A DNA stretch of 7,922 nucleotides, taken from contig CAIUDS010000272.1 of assembly GCA_903897985.1 (NCBI GenBank), forward strand, positions 1 through 7,922, in the 5' to 3' direction. This document shows, piece after piece, positions 4,218 through 7,922 of this stretch. Under the pieces are notes generated by a model. That model was not told the origin of the DNA, did not search any database, and was given only the letters and a program-made list of their open reading frames with translations. The position numbers were made by a program, and so were the translations under genes. The stretch is from an uncultured delta proteobacterium (GTDB lineage Bacteria > RBG-13-61-14 > DRUE01). Numbering within the stretch: the stretch's first letter is position 1; the number at the start of each line of letters is the position of its first letter.

Positions 4218-7200
4218 TCACGGCCAATACCTGGAGCCAGTGTCCAGGTACGAGGTTCCGCCGAATCCGCCCCAGACGATCATCATGTTTCCGGTCCAGA
4301 CCGCAGTGTGATATCGTCTTGCAGTCGGAGCATTGGTGGAAGTTGTGGCGGTCCAGGCATTTGAAGAGGGGTTATATCTACCGCCGTTACTCAAATAGCC
4401 GACGCCATACCCACCCCAAACCAGCATCTCCATTCCGGTCCAAACCGCGGTGTGGTTATACCTGATTTCCGGAGCTCCGGCAGTGGCGGTTGGAGTCCAG
4501 GAATCAGCGGCAGGATTATATCTGCCACCGACGGCGGTGCCGGGATCTCCTCCCCAGATAATCATCTCGGTCCCGGTCCAGACCGCGGTATGAAGCCACC
4601 TGCCCGGGGGAACATTGATCATGGAGGTTGCGGTCCAGGAATCGCCGGCTGGATTGTATTTTCCTCCGGTGTTAATGGCGTAATACCCTCCCCAGACAAT
4701 CATCTCCGTCCCGGTCCAGATCGAGGTATGACTGTCTGTTGCCGGAGGCGCTCCGGTGGGATTGGTTGCTGCCCAGGAATCGGCCACGGGATTATATTTT
4801 CCGCCGGTATCCAGCTCCGAACCATTATATCCGCCCCATAAGATCATTTGGCTGCCGCTCCAGACCGCGCTTATGTAAGCCCGGGGCGTGGGGGCGCTGG
4901 AGAGGGTGGTCGCGGTCCAGCTATCAGTTGAAGGGTTATACCTGCCGCCGCTGTTTACAGGGCAGGCACCACCACAAAGATCTCCACCCCAAACAATCAT
5001 CTCGGTTCCGGTCCAGACCGAGGCGTGCAAAGACCTTCCCGCGGGCGCGTTAAAGGTGGAAGTTGCGGTCCAGGAATCTGTGGACGGATGGTATCTGCCG
5101 CCGGTTTTCATATCCCCGCTTCCGGAACCTCCCCAGACGATCATCTCCGCCCCGGTCCAGACCGCAGTATGATTGCTTCTTCCCGGGGGCAGATTGGCGC
5201 CGGTGGAGGTTGGGGTCCAGAGATCGCTGATATTCCAGGTGTAGCTTGCCGGAGTCTGGTCAACATTGCCGGCCTGGTCGGCGCATCTGGCCAGGAGAGT
5301 ATGGCTCCCGTCGGAAAGCCCTAATCGGCCGCCGCTATTACAAAGCCCCGAGTCACCAAAACCGCCCCATACGATCATTTTCCGGCCGGCCCCGACCGCG
5401 CTAGTACTCGTCCTTGCCTCCGGAACATTGCCCAGCGGGGTTGCCATCCAGGAATTGGAGGCCGGATTATAGCGGCCGCCCGTGTTGAGCCTTGAAACCG
5501 AGTTGACACCTCCCCAGATAATCATCTCGGTCCCGGTCCAGACCGCGCCATGATAGCCTCTTGCGGCAGGCGCATTTATGGTTGAGGTGACGGTCCAGAC
5601 ATCGGTCTTGGGATTATACCTGCCGCCATCGCCGCAAAATGGAGAGCATTGTCCGCCCCAGACAATCATCTCGGTCCCGGTCCAGACCGCGCTAAAGAAT
5701 TGGCGGGCGGAGGGAGCATTGGTCGCGCTGGTGGCGAGCCAGGAATCGCTGGACGGATTATAACGGCCGCCGGCACCGCCGAATGGGCCCCAGATGATCA
5801 TCTCCGAGCCGGTCCAGACCGCGGCATGAAAGATCCGTGCGCTCGGAACGTTGATAACGGTGGTCGCGGTCCAGGAATTGCCAACCGGATCATACCGGCC
5901 TCCGGTATTGAAAAAGATGGAGCCATTCCAGCCGCCCCAGATGATCATGCTATCGCCGGTCCAGACGCCCGTATGATTTTGTCTTGCCGCCGGCACATTG
6001 GCGCCGGTGGAGGTGGCGGTCCAGACATTGGTTGCCGGATTGTATCTGCCCCCAGTGTTGTAGTATTGGCTTAAAGTAATATTATATCCTCCCCAAACGA
6101 TCATTTCGGTTCCGGTCCAGACCGCGCTGTGCTGGCTCCTTTCCGAAGGAGCATTATCAGTGGAAGTAGCCGTCCAACTGTCGGTTGCCGGATCGTATTT
6201 GCCGCCGGTGAGGGTACGACCTCCCCAGATAATCATATGCACGCCGGTCCAGATCGCGCTTTGCTCGTACCTTGCCGTAGGCACATTGGCGGTTGAGGTC
6301 GCCTGCCAAGTGACCGGATATTGCCAGGGAGAAGCGCAGGCGGTCCAGCCCCCGGCATCCAGCTGGCATTCAAAGGTGGCCGGCGATTCGGTGCAGGAGA
6401 ATTGGAAGTCGGCAAAGCCGGAATTGCTCGGGTTGGTCGGGTTGGAGGTAATCGAGGTATCCGGCGGGATGGTGTCAATGGTCCAGACATAGCTTGTGGG
6501 AGATGGATCCAGATTGCCGGCAGCATCGGTTGCCCGAACCTGAAAAGTATGAGTTATATCTGCAAGCCCGGTGTAGCCCTTGGGAGAGGTGCAGGCCGAC
6601 CAGGCGCCGCTGTCCATCTTGCACTCAAAAGTGCAGTTATCCACTCCGGCTCCGTCATTGCAGGCGAACGAGAAGCTGGGATTCGGGTTATTGGAAGGAT
6701 TCGGAGGCGCGGAAGTGATGCTGGTATCCGGCGGAGTAAGGTCAATGGTCCAGTTATATCTGGCCGGGGTGCCGTCAATATGGCCATTTTCATCCGAGGC
6801 GCGCACCACAAAGACATGCGGGCCTTCGGAGAGGCCGGCATAATTTTGCGGCGACCAGCAGGGCGCCCAGGGAGCCTGGTCCAGGCTGCACTCAAACCCG
6901 CAGCTCGCTTCGTCGCAGCCGAACGAGAAATCGGCCCAGGTCTGCCAGGTGAAGGCCGGCGGATTGGAGCTGATGACGGTGTTGGGCGGAGCATCTATGA
7001 ACCAAGTGTGGCTGGCCGGAGTCGGGTCGGTGTAGATGATTTCATTGATGGCCCGGACCGAGAAGGTGTGCAGACCGTCAGCCAGACCACTATATGATTT
7101 GGGGGAGTCACAGACTCCCCAGGAGCCGGTGTCCATTTTGCACTCATAGGTGCAGGAAGGCTCGTCGCAGATGAAGCTGAAAGTTGCCGACTTGGAATTG

Positions 7201-7922
7201 GACGGGCTGTAGGGCGCGGAGGTGATGACGGTGTCGGGGGTGGGGTTGTCAATGGTCCAGGAGTAACTCGCCGGCAGCGGGTCGAAGTGGAAGGCCGGGT
7301 CAATCGCCCGGACCTTGAACAGGTGCACGCCGTCGGCCAGACCGGAATAATCCTGGGGCGGCGCGCACGCGCTCCAGCCCGCGGTATCCAGGTTGCATTC
7401 GAACCCGCATCCGATTTCGTTGCAGGAAAAACTGAAACTCGCGTCGGAGGAATCGCTCGGGTCGAGTGGATTGGAGTCAATAGTTGTATCCGGCGGGGTG
7501 ACATCCCAGATCAGGACCGTTCCGCCGTCAGCCAAAATCGGTCCGCCACCGTCGAATTCCGCGGTAACGGTCCCGATGCTGTTGCCCACTCCGGCTTGGA
7601 ACAGGTTGGTAGGGCTGAGCTGGGTGAGGTTGCCGGCTCCGGACCAGTCCATGACGGTCGAGCCATAAGATTCCGTGCAGTCAATCGTAGACGAATCGGA
7701 GAGAGTGCATAAGGCTTGGAAGGCGACCGTCGCCCCTTCCGCGATATTGGTAGAACCCGGAAGCACATCAACCGAAAGGACATTGAGGGTCCCGCCTGCA
7801 ACCGTGATTATGACATTCTGAAGCGTGCCCGAACTGCCGGTCCAATTTATGGCGGTCAACTTGTCCGGGTGCCGTCTGTTGGGGGCCCCGGAGTAGCTGT
7901 CGGCAGGAACCGAAACTTCAAC
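4218..7922 (-). CDS. Giant secreted/surface Ig-like and double kelch-propeller protein (5'-partial)
   Basis: The frame is open from the TGA at 4220-4218 to the window edge, giving 1234 residues with the N-terminus missing. The TTG at 7859 is not a credible start because the same frame continues upstream as protein-like sequence. Residues below are counted from 7859. Residues 1-120 include a Big_2-like Ig region (SVDVLPGSTNIAEGATVAF, then GTVTAEFDGG). Four Ig-like repeats cover about 121-462. A fifth is split (463-514 and 847-879) around a seven-module kelch block (515-846). A second seven-module block runs from 880 to 1213. Kelch modules read WTATST..AP.AR..H.AVWTG.EMIVWGG....GGRYNP. Cysteines in the Ig repeats suggest an oxidising compartment outside the cytoplasm. 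No LPXTG, PEP-CTERM or C-terminal membrane helix is present, so attachment, if any, lies in the missing N-terminus. Function is unknown; adhesion, glycan binding or an outer-surface scaffold are guesses from such domains. It has no clear link to the metabolic operon downstream. Confidence 0.92.
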   Translation of the reverse strand, partial: VEVSVPADSYSGAPNRRHPDKLTAINWTGSSGTLQNVIITVAGGTLNVLSVDVLPGSTNIAEGATVAFQALCTLSDSSTIDCTESYGSTVMDWSGAGNLTQLSPTNLFQAGVGNSIGTVTAEFDGGGPILADGGTVLIWDVTPPDTTIDSNPLDPSDSSDASFSFSCNEIGCGFECNLDTAGWSACAPPQDYSGLADGVHLFKVRAIDPAFHFDPLPASYSWTIDNPTPDTVITSAPYSPSNSKSATFSFICDEPSCTYECKMDTGSWGVCDSPKSYSGLADGLHTFSVRAINEIIYTDPTPASHTWFIDAPPNTVISSNPPAFTWQTWADFSFGCDEASCGFECSLDQAPWAPCWSPQNYAGLSEGPHVFVVRASDENGHIDGTPARYNWTIDLTPPDTSITSAPPNPSNNPNPSFSFACNDGAGVDNCTFECKMDSGAWSACTSPKGYTGLADITHTFQVRATDAAGNLDPSPTSYVWTIDTIPPDTSITSNPTNPSNSGFADFQFSCTESPATFECQLDAGGWTACASPWQYPVTWQATSTANVPTARYEQSAIWTGVHMIIWGGRTLTGGKYDPATDSWTATSTDNAPSERSQHSAVWTGTEMIVWGGYNITLSQYYNTGGRYNPATNVWTATSTGANVPAARQNHTGVWTGDSMIIWGGWNGSIFFNTGGRYDPVGNSWTATTVINVPSARIFHAAVWTGSEMIIWGPFGGAGGRYNPSSDSWLATSATNAPSARQFFSAVWTGTEMIVWGGQCSPFCGDGGRYNPKTDVWTVTSTINAPAARGYHGAVWTGTEMIIWGGVNSVSRLNTGGRYNPASNSWMATPLGNVPEARTSTSAVGAGRKMIVWGGFGDSGLCNSGGRLGLSDGSHTLLARCADQAGNVDQTPASYTWNISDLWTPTSTGANLPPGRSNHTAVWTGAEMIVWGGSGSGDMKTGGRYHPSTDSWTATSTFNAPAGRSLHASVWTGTEMIVWGGDLCGGACPVNSGGRYNPSTDSWTATTLSSAPTPRAYISAVWSGSQMILWGGYNGSELDTGGKYNPVADSWAATNPTGAPPATDSHTSIWTGTEMIVWGGYYAINTGGKYNPAGDSWTATSMINVPPGRWLHTAVWTGTEMIIWGGDPGTAVGGRYNPAADSWTPTATAGAPEIRYNHTAVWTGMEMLVWGGYGVGYLSNGGRYNPSSNAWTATTSTNAPTARRYHTAVWTGNMMIVWGGFGGTSYLDTGSRYWP
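4221..5222 (-). repeat. Kelch block 2: seven modules, C-terminal propeller
   Basis: Seven modules start at WTPTST, WTATST, WTATTL, WAATNP, WTATSM, WTPTAT and WTATTS. Each carries a MIVWGG-type motif (near residues 907, 955, 1007, 1054, 1101, 1147 and 1195). Spacing is 46-52 residues. The block begins at the module's W strand and ends GSRYWP at the stop, so it begins and ends at the same strand position as block 1. This fits a closed seven-bladed beta-propeller. A CGGAC pair in the second module adds two cysteines in a loop. Confidence 0.85.
5223..5321 (-). repeat. C-terminal half of the fifth Ig-like repeat
   Basis: Residues 847-879 (GLSDGSHT...QAGNVDQTPASYTWNISD) match the second half of the intact repeats (GLADGLHTFSVRA...DPTPASHTWFID). 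They have no first half directly before them. The first half is found 332 residues earlier at 6473-6318. The Cys in LARCAD replaces the Val of VRA in repeats 1-4. Confidence 0.85.
5322..6317 (-). repeat. Kelch block 1: seven modules, nested in the Ig-like repeat
   Basis: Seven modules start at WQATST, WTATST, WTATST, WTATTV, WLATSA, WTVTST and WMATPL, with IIWGG/IVWGG-type motifs near residues 544, 588, 640, 689, 733, 781 and 830. The fourth has WGP in place of WGG. The block runs from just after the PWQY that ends the first Ig half to GGRL just before the second Ig half. Seven modules suit a complete propeller. One loop has CSPFC and the last has a lone Cys (SGLC). Confidence 0.85.
6318..6473 (-). 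repeat. N-terminal half of the fifth Ig-like repeat
   Basis: Residues 463-514 run from PPDTSITSNPTNPSNS through FECQLDAGGWTACASP to WQY. They align with the first half of the intact repeats and stop exactly where those continue with (S/T/A)GL.DG.H. Three cysteines (C489, C498, C508) remain, where the intact repeats have four. Confidence 0.85.
6474..7499 (-). repeat. Four tandem Ig-like repeats, about 83-89 residues each
   Basis: Repeats lie at about 7499-7248, 7241-6993, 6992-6741 and 6740-6474. The shared pattern is (P)PDT.I.S.P..PS, then FSF.C, then C.(F/Y)EC.(L/M)D...W..C..P..Y.GL..G.H.F.VRA.(D/N)......P.SY.W.ID. Each has four cysteines, enough for two disulfides. The pattern is widespread in bacterial extracellular proteins annotated as Ig-like or HYR-like. 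The third repeat departs from the consensus in its first strands (PAFTWQTWAD). The fourth has a four-residue insertion before the CTFEC motif. Confidence 0.85.
7500..7922 (-). other. N-terminal part of the visible repeat protein: Big_2-like Ig region
   Basis: This stretch encodes about 141 residues upstream of the first tandem Ig-like repeat and continues past the window edge. It reads V.SVDVLPGSTNIAEGATVAFQA..., two Cys (C51, C61), then a W.G..., an LFQAG turn and GTVTAEFDGG. That order resembles bacterial Ig-like group 2 (Big_2) domains: 'I..G.t..f.A' followed by 'A...GtvtVtA'. No signal peptide is visible, as the true N-terminus is outside. Confidence 0.55.

Noticed and set aside
3918..4364. 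Short open frames on both strands in the gene-free stretch (97, 95 and 77 residues)
   Set aside because: They run through palindromes and into the repeat-protein gene, lack Shine-Dalgarno sites and have no recognisable motif.
4452..6074. Plus-strand frames with repeated MVIPDF/DNHLGPGPDRGM-type sequences
   Set aside because: The repetition comes from antisense translation of the kelch modules. There is no independent evidence of coding.
4281..6270. Regularly spaced short DNA repeats as a CRISPR-like array
   Set aside because: The spacing is 132-156 bp, the intervening DNA is also repetitive, and the whole region is one open protein frame with kelch motifs.
6321..7712. Plus-strand frames of 258 and 141 residues opposite the Ig-like repeats
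   Set aside because: They are antisense images of the Ig-like repeat array, with no domain signature of their own.
7857..7859. TTG start for the repeat protein at 7859
   Set aside because: The same frame runs on upstream to the window edge with protein-like sequence (VEVSVPADSYSGAPN), and there is no Shine-Dalgarno site. The gene is 5'-partial.

Overview
The window is a 7.9 kb stretch of GC-rich bacterial DNA in which every supportable gene is on the minus strand. There are two blocks. At high coordinates lies the 3' part of a very large secreted or surface repeat protein (stop at 4218, open to the window edge at 7922). At low coordinates lies a compact operon of three complete genes plus the start of a fourth (about 3721 down to 1). 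A 0.4-0.5 kb gene-free stretch (about 3722-4217), full of small palindromes, separates them. No tRNA, rRNA, CRISPR array, transposase or phage gene was seen.

Organism: the base composition, Shine-Dalgarno sites, ATGA/TGATG overlaps, and a Cys-containing Ig-like plus kelch-type extracellular protein suggest a bacterium. It is probably Gram-negative and possibly an uncultured lineage such as those recovered by metagenomics. Nothing here fixes the phylum, so this is only an impression.

The operon, in transcription order: (1) an IlvD/Edd-family Fe-S dehydratase close to dihydroxy-acid dehydratase; (2) a 167-residue Cys/His-containing protein that resembles the L-2-amino-thiazoline-4-carboxylate hydrolase family in its C-terminal half; (3) a LarA-superfamily protein with all the residues used for the nickel-pincer (NPN) cofactor and for catalysis; (4) the N-terminus of a protein with a hydrophobic segment, cut by the window edge. 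Genes 2-3 and 3-4 overlap at stop/start, so they are probably translationally coupled. Gene 1 is separated from gene 2 by 47 bp containing a perfect palindrome. A plausible reading (inference) is a 2-hydroxy-acid or sugar-acid pathway: the LarA-type enzyme inverts C2 of a hydroxy acid and the dehydratase removes water from a 2,3-dihydroxy acid. No cofactor-synthesis genes (larB, larC, larE) are in the window.

The repeat protein is the most striking object. Reading N to C it has a Big_2-like region, four complete Ig-like repeats with four cysteines each, the N-terminal half of a fifth Ig-like repeat, a kelch block of exactly seven modules, the missing C-terminal half of that fifth Ig-like repeat, and a second block of exactly seven kelch modules ending at the stop. 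A whole beta-propeller therefore appears to be nested inside an Ig-like domain. The fourth cysteine of the split domain is supplied by the C-terminal half.

The gene-free stretch and the ilvD-next gene junction share a 26-bp element (23/26 identical). In the junction copy the core is a perfect 8-bp-stem hairpin. It looks like a small dispersed palindromic repeat of the REP type.
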